This document shows positions 37,573 to 46,299 of a DNA stretch of 64,000 nt, piece by piece. Where the stretch lies: positions 504,009 through 568,008 of the forward strand of contig NZ_BNAO01000002.1 of the NCBI RefSeq assembly GCF_014653435.1, given 5' to 3'. Source of the stretch: Alishewanella longhuensis. Lineage in GTDB: Bacteria > Pseudomonadota > Gammaproteobacteria > Enterobacterales > Alteromonadaceae. Positions within the stretch are counted from its first letter, which is position 1. Every line of letters starts with the position of its first letter. The position numbers and the translations under genes were made by a program. The notes under the pieces are model-generated. The model ran no database searches. It saw only the letters and a program-made list of their open reading frames with translations, and was not told the DNA's origin.

Positions 37573-38880
37573 TTAAGCTTGTAATTCATTTAGCAGAGTG
37601 GCTGCTATAGTACGAATACCCTGTCCGGTAGCGCCTGCCGCCCAATAAGCGTTGCTTGAGCCATTAAAAGCCGCAGCTAAATCAAAGTGCAACCAGCCTT
37701 TGCCATCATTGGCCACAAAGCGGCTTAAAAAGCCTGCGGCATTACTGGCACCGCCAGCACCACCGCCTTTCACCGGCCGGCTATTAGCAGTATCAGCATA
37801 AGGCGATGGGCATTGCTGTTGGTGCCATTTTTCCAGTGGCAATTGCCAGGTTAGCTCTTGCTGTTGCTCAGCATAAACTAAGGCACGCTGGGCCAGCGGC
37901 TTATCAAGCGCAAATAAGGCATTATACTCGCCGCCTACTGCAGTGACAGCTGCCCCCGTGAGGGTTGCTGCATCAATAATTAAACCTGCACCACTGTCGC
38001 TGGCTAACTGTAAACCATCGGCTAATACCAAGCGCCCTTCCGCATCGGTATTGACAATCTCTACTGTAGTGCCGTTTTTATAGGTAATAATATCGCCCAG
38101 TTTATAGGCATGGCCACTAATTAAGTTTTCAGCACAGCACAAGATCAATTTTACCCGCTTGGTTAAACCTTGCAGTATGGCCAGTGCTAAAGCGGCAGTT
38201 ACCGTAGCAGCTCCGCCCATATCGCACTTCATGCTTAACATACCTTCTGTTGCTTTAATCGAGTAACCGCCACTGTCAAAGGTAATGCCTTTGCCCACCA
38301 ATGCGGCAGCAACAGGCGCATTCGCCGCACCGCTTGGGTTAAAATCTAATTCCAGCATCGCCGGCGGGCGCACACTACCGCGACCTACCTGGTAAACACC
38401 ATGCCAGCCTTCAGCAGCTAATTGTTCACCCGTTATTAGTCGGTAACTCACCTTAGCGCTGCCGGCAATCTCAGTAATAAAGGCCGCTGCTTGTTCGCAC
38501 AGTAGTTGTGGTGATAATTGCTCTGGGGTTTGATTCACTAAACTTTTAGCAAAACGATAGCATTGAACACGTTGTTCCAGCGTTTTAAGGGTGCTGCTAT
38601 CGCCAGAAAACTGCACGCCAGTCTGGCGCTTAGCATTTACAAAGCCCTGATAAAAGGCCCATTGTAACTCCAGTGGCCAGTTACCATTTAGCTGCACTGC
38701 GGCTAAGCCTAAATTGTCCAGTAATCGAGCCGCTTTTTGCACTGAGCGTTGCTCATCACCTGTTTTAAGATGGATCTGATAACCCGCTGCAGATGGCGAC
38801 AGCAGTGCTTTAGGACCAAACTGCTCAGGCGCGGGTTGTTGCTGTAAACTAATCTGTAACACATCTGGGTTAGATTGCAT
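37573..38880 (-). CDS. pepB: Peptidase B, M17 leucyl aminopeptidase family
   Basis: Cytosolic dinuclear metal aminopeptidase. The 435-residue protein matches PepB closely: AALVGKGITFDSGGYSIK with the metal Lys/Asp, MKCDMGGAATVTAALALAI, and the NTDAEGRLVLADGL signature near residue 280. PepB-type N-terminal half is shorter than PepA. The ATG at 38880 (MQSNPDVLQIS) has GGAG 7 bases upstream; a start 16 codons earlier is unsupported. The stop lies 35 bases before hrpB, so pepB-hrpB-mrcB-tag may form one transcript. Confidence 0.92.
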   Translation of the reverse strand: MQSNPDVLQISLQQQPAPEQFGPKALLSPSAAGYQIHLKTGDEQRSVQKAARLLDNLGLAAVQLNGNWPLELQWAFYQGFVNAKRQTGVQFSGDSSTLKTLEQRVQCYRFAKSLVNQTPEQLSPQLLCEQAAAFITEIAGSAKVSYRLITGEQLAAEGWHGVYQVGRGSVRPPAMLELDFNPSGAANAPVAAALVGKGITFDSGGYSIKATEGMLSMKCDMGGAATVTAALALAILQGLTKRVKLILCCAENLISGHAYKLGDIITYKNGTTVEIVNTDAEGRLVLADGLQLASDSGAGLIIDAATLTGAAVTAVGGEYNALFALDKPLAQRALVYAEQQQELTWQLPLEKWHQQQCPSPYADTANSRPVKGGGAGGASNAAGFLSRFVANDGKGWLHFDLAAAFNGSSNAYWAAGATGQGIRTIAATLLNELQA

Positions 38881-39039
38881 GCCAAACTCCAAAAAAGAAA
38901 AAATGCCGTTTGGGGCAGAGGCACACATTGTAGCACAAGGCGCAGTGCCGCTTGCGGCTTCCTTAACAAAGAATTCTGATGATTAGTGACTGATATCGCT
39001 AACAAAGCGCGAAAGTCCGTACGAAAAAGCCGAAATTAA

Positions 39040-39068
39040 GTGACGGCAGGGTCAGCAGTCGCTATACT
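39040..39068 (+). promoter_or_regulatory. Candidate dksA promoter
   Basis: GTGACG (39040-39045, four matches to TTGACA) is separated by 17 bases from TATACT (39063-39068). A start near 39075 would leave a leader of about 88 bases before the DksA ATG. Confidence 0.5.
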
Positions 39069-39162
39069 TCCGCGGTTTTTTATTAGTGATTGCGGTAGCG
39101 GTGATATTCTGCTATCTATAGCCGCCATCTTTTTGCTTGGTGGGATTGTACAGGAGAGAATC

Positions 39163-39612
39163 ATGCCAGAAGGCAATAACAATAAATCCTTAGGGTTGCT
39201 CGCGCTGGCTGGCGTAGTACCTTATCAGGCAGCTGTCGGGGAAGAGTATATGAACCCGAAGCAATTGGAACATTTCAGAAAAATTCTCGATGCCTGGCGC
39301 CAACAGTTACGGGAAGAAGTAGACCGTACGAAAACCCATATGGCCGATGAAGCGGCAAACTTCCCGGATCCAGTGGATCGTGCTGCCCAGGAAGAAGAAT
39401 TCAGTCTGGAGTTACGTGCTCGGGACCGTGAGCGTAAGCTACTGAAGAAAATTGAAAAAACGTTACAGAAAATCGAAAACGATGATTTCGGTTACTGTGA
39501 TACCTGTGGCATTGAAATTGGTATCAAACGTTTAGAAGCGCGGCCAACGGCTGATCAGTGTATTGATTGTAAAACACTGGCTGAAATTAAAGAAAAACAA
39601 ATGGGTGGCTAA
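39163..39612 (+). CDS. dksA: RNA polymerase-binding transcription factor DksA
   Basis: Binds the RNA polymerase secondary channel and with ppGpp controls rRNA and amino-acid promoters. The 149-residue protein begins [22 protein letters not shown]. The coiled-coil tip has the required aspartates in [12 protein letters not shown], and the Zn finger is CDTCGIEI...CIDC. The ATG at 39163 has CAGGAGAG upstream; the longer open frame to 39040 crosses its own promoter and is not used. gluQ follows 18 bases later, the usual neighbour in gammaproteobacteria. Confidence 0.97.
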   Translation: MPEGNNNKSLGLLALAGVVPYQAAVGEEYMNPKQLEHFRKILDAWRQQLREEVDRTKTHMADEAANFPDPVDRAAQEEEFSLELRARDRERKLLKKIEKTLQKIENDDFGYCDTCGIEIGIKRLEARPTADQCIDCKTLAEIKEKQMGG

Positions 39613-39630
39613 AACCCAGGGTTAGTTTTC

Positions 39631-40536
39631 GTGTCCAATGCTTTACCTTTGCAAACGGCCAGCTATATCGGCCGTTTTGCTCCCTCGCCCTCCGGCCCCT
39701 TACATTTCGGTTCCTTAATTGCTGCTGTTGGCAGCTACCTACAGGCGAAAAGTCAACAAGGCAAGTGGCTATTACGCATCGAAGATATCGATACTCCCAG
39801 AGTACAAGCCGGTGCTGATAGCGCCATTATGCGTACCTTAGAGGCTTTTGGCCTACACTGGGATGACGCGGTCATTTACCAAAGCCAAAGGCTAGCGCGT
39901 TACCAGCAAGTATTTCAAGATTTGCAACAGCGCCATTTACTCTATGGTTGCCAATGTACTCGTCGCGAAATTAGTTTAGCTGGCGGCAGCTATCCGGCCA
40001 CCTGCGCTAATTTAAAGCTGTCTCAAGAACCGCTAGCATGGCGTCTTAAAGCTAACGGTGTTAGCACCGCCTTTACTGACCTCATTTTTGGCAACCAGCA
40101 AATAGACAGTACGCTGGCGCGGGAAGACTATATCGTGAAACGCCGCGATGGTTTATTTAGTTACCAGTTAGTGGTAGTGATTGATGATCTGGACCAGCAG
40201 ATCACGGAAGTGATCCGCGGTGCTGACTTACTCAGTATGACACCCAGACAACAGCATTTATTTGCACTGCTCGGGCAAGCAGCGCCGCGTTATGGTCATT
40301 TACCGTTGGCAGTAAGTAGCCCAGGACACAAACTGAGTAAACAAAACCATGCCAGCGCTTTAGATCAATGGCCACTGCAGCATAGTCTGGCTGCCGCCTT
40401 GCAGCTATTGGGGCATCCTGTGCCGCAGGCGCTTAGTGCAGCACCCGTGACAGAGATTTTGGCTTGGGCAGTGCAACACTGGCAGTTAGCTAAAGTGCCT
40501 GTAACTACAGAAATACACTGCAGCACTTTTGCTTAA
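39631..40536 (+). CDS. gluQ: Glutamyl-Q tRNA(Asp) synthetase
   Basis: A truncated GluRS paralogue that attaches glutamate to queuosine at position 34 of tRNA-Asp. It has the class I signature at the N terminus (FAPSPSGPLHFGS, HFGS in place of HIGH), KLSKQNHA as the KMSKS-like loop, and the Zn-binding CQCTRREI...CANL. It lacks the anticodon-binding half (301 residues), as expected. It starts with GTG and follows dksA closely. Confidence 0.93.
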   Translation: MSNALPLQTASYIGRFAPSPSGPLHFGSLIAAVGSYLQAKSQQGKWLLRIEDIDTPRVQAGADSAIMRTLEAFGLHWDDAVIYQSQRLARYQQVFQDLQQRHLLYGCQCTRREISLAGGSYPATCANLKLSQEPLAWRLKANGVSTAFTDLIFGNQQIDSTLAREDYIVKRRDGLFSYQLVVVIDDLDQQITEVIRGADLLSMTPRQQHLFALLGQAAPRYGHLPLAVSSPGHKLSKQNHASALDQWPLQHSLAAALQLLGHPVPQALSAAPVTEILAWAVQHWQLAKVPVTTEIHCSTFA

Positions 40537-40663
40537 AACGGCATTACGGGATATTCGGCGAAAACCAGCAGTTTCATTCTCATTTCTTGCAGATTCAGGT
40601 ATGATACGCCGGTTTTTTCGGCTTTAAGCCTGTAACATTTTTCCATTGAGGAGAGTTATCATA

Positions 40664-42112
40664 ATTTCGCGCGTGATTGATTTTTGCCGCCGTACCCTTG
40701 GCGGAAAAAATGCCATAACGGCAACCCCAGCCAGCCCTGTGTCACAGGCTAGCGCTGCTACGCCTTCTGCTTTGCCACCCATGCAGGTTATCGGCCGAGA
40801 TCAGCATTCGATTTCCCGTAAAGATATCAGCCCAAGCGCCTTAAAAGTATTATATCGCCTAAAAGATGCTGGCTTTGAAGCCTATCTGGTGGGTGGCTGT
40901 ATCCGCGATTTATTATTGGGCTTAAAACCGAAAGACTTTGATGTAGTGACCAACGCCCGCCCGGATGAAGTGAAGCAAGTGTTTCGCAACTGCCGGCTAA
41001 TTGGCCGTCGCTTTCGGTTAGCGCATGTGGTGTTTGGTCGCGAAGTGATTGAAGTTGCAACCTTTCGTGGCCATCACAGTGGCGTAGAAGATGATGATGA
41101 CGCCAGTAAAATTGCCAGCCTAAGCGATCACGGTCAAATTCTGCGTGACAATGTTTATGGCACCATCGAAGAAGACGCTGAGCGACGGGATTTCACCGTT
41201 AATGCGCTATATTACTCGATTAAAGATTTTGCCATCTACGATTTTGCCAACGGCGTGCAAAGTATTGCCGCCCGGCGCATTGAATTAATTGGCGATCCGG
41301 AAACCCGCTACCGTGAAGATCCGGTGCGGATGCTCAGAGCCATTCGTTTTGCCACCAAGCTCAATATGCAAATTGCGCCAGAGAGCGCCGCCGATATCCC
41401 GCAATTAGCCGTGTTACTTAAAAATATCCCGGCTCCCCGCTTGTTTGATGAGCTGGTGAAGATGTGGCTTGCTGGCAAGGGATTTGACAACTTTATGCTG
41501 ATGCGCGAGCTGAACATTTTAAAACAGCTGGTGCCGCAACTGGAAAAACTGCTGAAACAAGAACCTGAAGGTAAAGCCTTTCAACTGATCACCCGCGCTC
41601 TGCAAGATACCGATCAACGGGTGGCCAGTGATAAACCGGTGACGCCGGCCTTTATTTTTGCAGCAATGCTCTGGTATCCGGTAGAAGTGCGGGCCCAGAC
41701 CTTATTGATTGAAAGTGGCCTGAACGAAAATGATGCCTTTGGCATTGCCATGACAGAAATACTCGACGATATCCAGCGCACCATTGCTATACCAAAACGC
41801 TTTAGTCTGGCTATGCGCGATATTTGGTTTTTACAAAATCGCTTATCTAAACGTGCTGGGCGCCGTGCCTTTAAACTGATGGAACAAAGCAAATTCCGTG
41901 GTGCTTATGACTTTTTAGTGCTGCGTGCCGCTGCCGAAGGCGGCGAGCTACAAGAGCTGGCACGCTGGTGGGAACAATTCCAGCACAGTGATGAAACTGA
42001 ACGCCTGGCACTTATTCAGCAATTGGGCAAAGCCGGTATCGACAATCCGAAGCGGCGCCGTACTTACAAACGTAAACGCAATGTCAGCGGTAACAATGAA
42101 CATCATGGCTGA
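40664..42112 (+). CDS. pcnB: Poly(A) polymerase I, non-AUG start
   Basis: Adds 3' poly(A) tails that speed RNA decay. The nucleotidyltransferase core has LVGGCIRDLLLGLKPKDFDVVT and EEDAERRDFTVNALYY; the tail is basic (RRRTYKRKR). There is no ATG in frame near the start. A strong ribosome site GAGGAGAG (40648-40655) is followed by ATC-ATA-ATT codons, and the residues after ATT (SRVIDFCRRTL) align with FTRVANFCRKVL of E. coli PcnB, which is known to start with AUU. I place the start at ATT (40664); ATA (40661) would match the E. coli length exactly. A TTG at 40646 lies inside the ribosome site and is rejected. About 482 residues. Confidence 0.92.
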   Translation: MSRVIDFCRRTLGGKNAITATPASPVSQASAATPSALPPMQVIGRDQHSISRKDISPSALKVLYRLKDAGFEAYLVGGCIRDLLLGLKPKDFDVVTNARPDEVKQVFRNCRLIGRRFRLAHVVFGREVIEVATFRGHHSGVEDDDDASKIASLSDHGQILRDNVYGTIEEDAERRDFTVNALYYSIKDFAIYDFANGVQSIAARRIELIGDPETRYREDPVRMLRAIRFATKLNMQIAPESAADIPQLAVLLKNIPAPRLFDELVKMWLAGKGFDNFMLMRELNILKQLVPQLEKLLKQEPEGKAFQLITRALQDTDQRVASDKPVTPAFIFAAMLWYPVEVRAQTLLIESGLNENDAFGIAMTEILDDIQRTIAIPKRFSLAMRDIWFLQNRLSKRAGRRAFKLMEQSKFRGAYDFLVLRAAAEGGELQELARWWEQFQHSDETERLALIQQLGKAGIDNPKRRRTYKRKRNVSGNNEHHG

Positions 42113-42623
42113 GTGTTGTTATATTGGCCTGGGTGCCAACCTGATAGAGCCCGTGGCGCAACTGAAACGTGCGGTAGCCGCCTTAGCCCTATTGCCTGCA
42201 ACCCAATTACGGCAAGTCTCGCAGTTTTACAGCTCTAAACCAATGGGGCCACAAGATCAACCCGATTACGTAAACGCAGTTGCCGCAATAGAGACAGAAC
42301 TGTCACCGCAACAATTGCTAGCCGCCTTGCAGCAAATTGAACAACAGCAAGGCCGCGAACGGAAAGCGGAACGTTGGGGGCCTCGCACCCTGGATTTAGA
42401 CATTTTGCTGTATGGTAAACTCAAGCTGACAACAGCAAGCCTAACAATCCCTCATTACGGCATGCATTTACGCGAGTTTGTATTGTATCCACTGGCTGAG
42501 ATCGCCCCCGAGCTGGTGCTGCCGGATGGTACAACCCTAAACACACTTTTAACGCAGGTCCCCTTAAACGGCCTGCAGCCTTTGCCGCTTGCGGCTCACT
42601 CTGCTTTGTGTAACCTTGCATAA
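42105..42623 (+). CDS. folK: 2-amino-4-hydroxy-6-hydroxymethyldihydropteridine diphosphokinase
   Basis: Transfers pyrophosphate from ATP to the pterin, in folate synthesis. It begins [13 protein letters not shown] and has [19 protein letters not shown] and the signature [15 protein letters not shown] near residue 90. The ATG at 42105 overlaps the pcnB end by 8 bases; another ATG three codons upstream is possible. 172 residues. pcnB-folK-panB-panC is the usual gammaproteobacterial order. Confidence 0.95.
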   Translation: MAECCYIGLGANLIEPVAQLKRAVAALALLPATQLRQVSQFYSSKPMGPQDQPDYVNAVAAIETELSPQQLLAALQQIEQQQGRERKAERWGPRTLDLDILLYGKLKLTTASLTIPHYGMHLREFVLYPLAEIAPELVLPDGTTLNTLLTQVPLNGLQPLPLAAHSALCNLA

Positions 42624-42648
42624 GCTACTAGCAAGTTGGAATTTAATC

Positions 42649-43443
42649 ATGGCGAAAATAACCACCGCAGTATTACAAAAAATGAAGCAACAAGGCGAGA
42701 AAATCAGCATGCTGACCGCCTACGATGCCAGCTTTGCCAAACTTTTTGCCGAGCAAGGTGTTGAAGTGCTGCTGATTGGCGATTCGCTGGGCATGGTACT
42801 ACAAGGCCATAGCGATACCTTGCCGGTAACCATTAGCGATATTGCCTACCATACCCGCGCCGTGCGTGCCGGTGCCAGCGACGCCTTTATTATTGCCGAT
42901 ATGCCCTTTATGAGTTATGGCACCTTAGAGCAAACGCTACAAAGCGTGGTGCCATTAATGCAGGCCGGTGCCAATATGGTCAAGCTAGAAGGCGGTGACT
43001 TTTTGCTGCCCACTATTAAGGCCTTAACTGAGCGAGGTGTGCCGGTATGTGGCCATTTAGGCTTAACCCCGCAATCAGTGCATGTGTTTGGTGGCTATAA
43101 AGTACAAGGCAAAACAGCAGATAAAGCCGATGCCATGGTACGTCAGGCCCTTGCCTTGCAAGAGGCTGGCGCACAACTGCTGGTGCTAGAATGTATCCCC
43201 ACTGCGCTGGCAGAACGCATTACGCAAGCCTTAGCCATTCCGGTTATCGGCATAGGAGCCGGTAATGTGACTGACGGACAGGTACTGGTGATGCACGATT
43301 TACTGGGCATTAGCAGCGGTTATATTCCGAAGTTTTCCAAAAACTATCTGGCACAAACTGGCGAAATTCGTAGCGCCATTGCCAGCTATGTTAGCGAAGT
43401 TAAGGCCGGTATTTTCCCGGGCCAGGAGCATAGTTTTAATTAA
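42649..43443 (+). CDS. panB: Ketopantoate hydroxymethyltransferase
   Basis: Converts 2-ketoisovalerate to ketopantoate, first step of pantoate synthesis. 264 residues, as in E. coli. It has the conserved [30 protein letters not shown] start, KLEGGD near 110, GHLGLTPQ and IGIGAG. The ATG at 42649 fits the family; an open frame 20 codons longer overlaps folK. panC begins on the next base after its stop codon. Confidence 0.97.
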   Translation: MAKITTAVLQKMKQQGEKISMLTAYDASFAKLFAEQGVEVLLIGDSLGMVLQGHSDTLPVTISDIAYHTRAVRAGASDAFIIADMPFMSYGTLEQTLQSVVPLMQAGANMVKLEGGDFLLPTIKALTERGVPVCGHLGLTPQSVHVFGGYKVQGKTADKADAMVRQALALQEAGAQLLVLECIPTALAERITQALAIPVIGIGAGNVTDGQVLVMHDLLGISSGYIPKFSKNYLAQTGEIRSAIASYVSEVKAGIFPGQEHSFN

Positions 43444-44286
43444 ATGAATATTCTGGATTCTGTTGCTGCGCTGCGCGCACAAATGACCACTTGGCGTCAG
43501 GCAGGCGAGCGCATTGCTTTTGTCCCGACCATGGGTAACTTGCATGATGGCCACTTTAAACTGGTCGATATTGCTCACCAACATGCTGATCGGGTGATTT
43601 GCAGTATCTTTGTTAACCCCATGCAATTTGGCAAAAACGAAGATTTAGATAAATACCCGCGCACCCTGGACGCCGATATCGCTGGGTTAACCGCCCATCA
43701 GGCCGATGCGCTCTTTACCCCAACGCCGGCTATTATGTATCCGCGGGGTTTAGAGGTACAAAGCTATGTCGAAGTGCCGCTATTGGGCGATCTGCACTGC
43801 GGTGCCAGCCGTGCTGGTCATTTTCGTGGTGTCAGCACGGTAGTCAGTAAACTCTTTAATCTGGTGCAGCCTGATGTGGCCTGCTTCGGCCAAAAAGACT
43901 ATCAGCAGTTAGCCATTATTCGGCAAATGGTTACCGATTTATCTTTTCCGATTGAAATTATTGGCGTACCGACCGAACGTGCCGCCGATGGCTTAGCCTT
44001 AAGTTCACGCAATGGTTATCTGAGTGCCGAACAGCGGCAGCAAGCGCCTGCGCTGTATCAAATACTGCAGCAGGTTAAAGCCGCTATTGTTGCCGGACAA
44101 CATGATTACCGAGCGTTGGAGCAACAGGCAAAAGCCGAGCTAACTGCCGCTGGTTTTCGGCCGGATTACTTTAATATTAGCCACCAACAAACCTTAACGC
44201 TGGCACAAAACGCAAACGAGCCTAAAGTCATTTTAGCTGCCGCCGCCCTTGGCAATACCCGGCTAATCGACAATCTGGAAGTATAA
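43444..44286 (+). CDS. panC: Pantothenate synthetase
   Basis: ATP-dependent joining of pantoate and beta-alanine. The class I-like motif is [14 protein letters not shown] (HDGH), with FGQKDYQQL and the KMSKS-like LSSRNGYLS. 280 residues is normal. AGGAG lies 13 bases upstream inside the panB end. The beta-alanine substrate is probably made by PanP, encoded at 49633, as no panD is in this window. Confidence 0.97.
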   Translation: MNILDSVAALRAQMTTWRQAGERIAFVPTMGNLHDGHFKLVDIAHQHADRVICSIFVNPMQFGKNEDLDKYPRTLDADIAGLTAHQADALFTPTPAIMYPRGLEVQSYVEVPLLGDLHCGASRAGHFRGVSTVVSKLFNLVQPDVACFGQKDYQQLAIIRQMVTDLSFPIEIIGVPTERAADGLALSSRNGYLSAEQRQQAPALYQILQQVKAAIVAGQHDYRALEQQAKAELTAAGFRPDYFNISHQQTLTLAQNANEPKVILAAAALGNTRLIDNLEV

Positions 44287-44291
44287 AACGG

Positions 44292-45164
44292 GTGCAGGCT
44301 CCGTTACTGTATTTGGGCTGCCCCATGTGGGCCAATCCGGCCTGGAAAGGCAGCCTCTATAGCGCAGATACCCCGCAAGCGGAATTTTTAAAGCACTACG
44401 CCAGCGTGTTTAATAGTGTAGAGGGCAATACCAGCTTTTATGCTGATCCCGATGCCACAACAATCGCGCGCTGGGCTACGCTGTTAGCTGATGATTTCCG
44501 ACTGCAACTGAAAGTCCCTTCGCGGTTATCACATACGCTCGCCAACGAACCGGACGCCAACGCCCTGCAAAGCTGGTGGCAGCTACTTAGCCCCTTGCAT
44601 CCTTTTCTGGGGCTTGTTCATTTACAATTACCGAAAACTACAGGCCCAGCCCAGCTAAACTGGTTGGAACAACAGCTGGCTATTTTACGCCCATTAACCC
44701 CGGTGTGTGTTGAGGTCCGTCATCCACAGTTTTTTGATAAAGCCGAGCACGAAATTACCCTAAATCGCTTATTGCGTGAATATCAATGCGAGCGCGTGGT
44801 ACTGGATAGCCGGGCGTTATTTTCGGTCGCTGCCACTACGCCAGCCCTGCTCGATGCCCAGCAAAAAAAGCCACACTTACCCGTGCATGCTATTTGCCTG
44901 AGCGATACCCCGGTCGTCCGTTTTATTGGTTGTGATGATCTCAGTATTAATCAACACTATTATCAGCCTTGGCTGAACAAAATAGCCAATTGGCTAAACG
45001 AAGGCAAAACGCCTTATATTTACTTTCACACCGCTGATAACCGCTTGGCGCCGCAATTAGCCCGGCAGTTTGCCCGTGATTTACAGCAACACCTGCCACA
45101 CTTTGACCATCCGGCGTTATCTCCCTGGCTTGGTGAGCAACACAACCAGCTGGCGCTCTGGTAA
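44292..45164 (+). CDS. DUF72 domain protein (YecE family)
   Basis: A 290-residue soluble protein with a predicted TIM-barrel fold and unknown reaction. The family pattern is clear: YLGCPMWANPAWKGSLY at the start, FNSVEGNTSFYADP near 37, FRLQLKVPSRLSH near 75 and VCVEVRHPQFFD near 138. It is usually YecE-like. GTG at 44292 is the start, 5 bases after panC, so it ends the dksA-pan transcript. No function is proposed. Confidence 0.88.
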   Translation: MQAPLLYLGCPMWANPAWKGSLYSADTPQAEFLKHYASVFNSVEGNTSFYADPDATTIARWATLLADDFRLQLKVPSRLSHTLANEPDANALQSWWQLLSPLHPFLGLVHLQLPKTTGPAQLNWLEQQLAILRPLTPVCVEVRHPQFFDKAEHEITLNRLLREYQCERVVLDSRALFSVAATTPALLDAQQKKPHLPVHAICLSDTPVVRFIGCDDLSINQHYYQPWLNKIANWLNEGKTPYIYFHTADNRLAPQLARQFARDLQQHLPHFDHPALSPWLGEQHNQLALW

Positions 45165-45288
45165 CAGCCACCTTTCATTAGGTCATATGGACGTTTGCTA
45201 TTAATGCAGTTCCCACCTAACCTATAACAGGTAAATAACCAAAATAGAATACAGATCAAACTCCGATAACAATAAAAGGAGTACGCTA

Positions 45289-45333
45289 TACCCAAAGGTG
45301 CTGCTTGTAGCAGATCCTTAAGTTGTTTGGGTA
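45289..45333 (+). promoter_or_regulatory. Structured leader before the prenyltransferase-frd genes
   Basis: The 196-base gap before the prenyltransferase gene contains TACCCAAA...TTTGGGTA (45289-45296 and 45326-45333), 8-bp arms that enclose an inner CTGC-TTGTA-GCAG hairpin. There is no T run. It could be a leader structure of the operon. No FNR-type TTGAT-N4-ATCAA site was seen in the gap. Confidence 0.35.
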
Positions 45334-45360
45334 GCTATCATCGGAAGAAGGAGCGCTGCA

Positions 45361-46251
45361 GTGATTGCCGTTTTACTCGGTGTAAGCCGGGCCAATTTTC
45401 TAACATTAACCTTAGTCTGTATCGCCCTGGCTGCAACAGCCAGTTTGCAAGCGGGTGCCGCAACGCTCTGGTCGCAGTACCTGTTGGTTACTTTGGTTGC
45501 CCTCTGCGCTCATATCAGTGTCAATGCCTTTAACGAATACTTCGATTTTAAGTCCGGGTTAGATTTTCTAACCACGCGCACCCCCTTCAGTGGCGGTAGC
45601 GGGACATTGGTAGCTAATCCACAGGCCAGCAGCATCGCGCTTACTCTAGCGGTCATGACGCTGTTAGTGGTGATTACCGGTGGTTTATATTTAACGCTGC
45701 AACATGGCTGGCAATTGCTGCTGATCGGTATCCCCGGAGTACTGATTATCTATGCCTATACCCAATATATTAATAAAGCACCGATCCTTTGTTTGTTAGC
45801 ACCTGGCCTTGGTTTTGGCTTACTGATGACCCTTGGCGCTTTTTGGGTGTTTGCCGATAAACTGACTGGCGGCGCCTGGTTGCTGGCCTTAATTGTTAGC
45901 TTATTGGTCAGCAATTTGCTGTTACTGAATCAATTTCCGGATGTCGAGGCGGACCGCCAGGTTGGGCGCCGTCATCTGCCTATTGTGATTGGCCGCCGAC
46001 ACAGTGCTAGCGTGTTTAGCCTGTTGGCCGTGTTAAGTTATATTTTGCTGCTACTTGGGGTGATAGCTCAACAATTACCCTGGCAAAGTTTGCTAGGATT
46101 ACTGAGCTTGCCTTTGCTCTTTATGATATTGCCGGGCATTTTTAAATACGCCGAACAGCCCGAAAAACTGAGCCGCTATTTAGGTATGAATGTGCTGCTC
46201 TGTCATCTATACCCAACATTACTTTGCGCAGGCCTGTACTGGGCAGCCTGA
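45361..46251 (+). CDS. UbiA-family prenyltransferase (MenA-like candidate)
   Basis: A 296-residue membrane enzyme with about eight helices and both Asp-rich Mg-diphosphate motifs: NAFNEYFDFKSGLD near residue 52 and NQFPDVEADRQVGRRHLP near 190. The first motif followed by TPFSGGSGTL resembles COG1575/MenA-type 1,4-dihydroxy-2-naphthoate prenyltransferases rather than UbiA proper. It sits 48 bases upstream of frdA on the same strand, which suggests it makes (demethyl)menaquinone for fumarate reductase; that role is inferred. The start is GTG with GGAG 8 bases upstream. Substrate and chain length cannot be told. Confidence 0.82.
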   Translation: MIAVLLGVSRANFLTLTLVCIALAATASLQAGAATLWSQYLLVTLVALCAHISVNAFNEYFDFKSGLDFLTTRTPFSGGSGTLVANPQASSIALTLAVMTLLVVITGGLYLTLQHGWQLLLIGIPGVLIIYAYTQYINKAPILCLLAPGLGFGLLMTLGAFWVFADKLTGGAWLLALIVSLLVSNLLLLNQFPDVEADRQVGRRHLPIVIGRRHSASVFSLLAVLSYILLLLGVIAQQLPWQSLLGLLSLPLLFMILPGIFKYAEQPEKLSRYLGMNVLLCHLYPTLLCAGLYWAA

Positions 46252-46299
46252 TTATGCCCAGAGCAAAGCACAATAAACGCAACAGCATAAGGAAGCATA

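Noticed and set aside
39040-39162. A 41-residue N-terminal extension of DksA
   Set aside because: It overlaps the candidate promoter, has no ribosome site, and DksA proteins start at the downstream Met, which does have one.
45327-45533. A cysteine-rich 68-codon plus-strand frame (RKKERCSDCRFTRCKPG)
   Set aside because: From 45361 on it is the shifted frame of the prenyltransferase gene, which has a ribosome site and family motifs. The Cys/Arg pattern arises from that frame shift.
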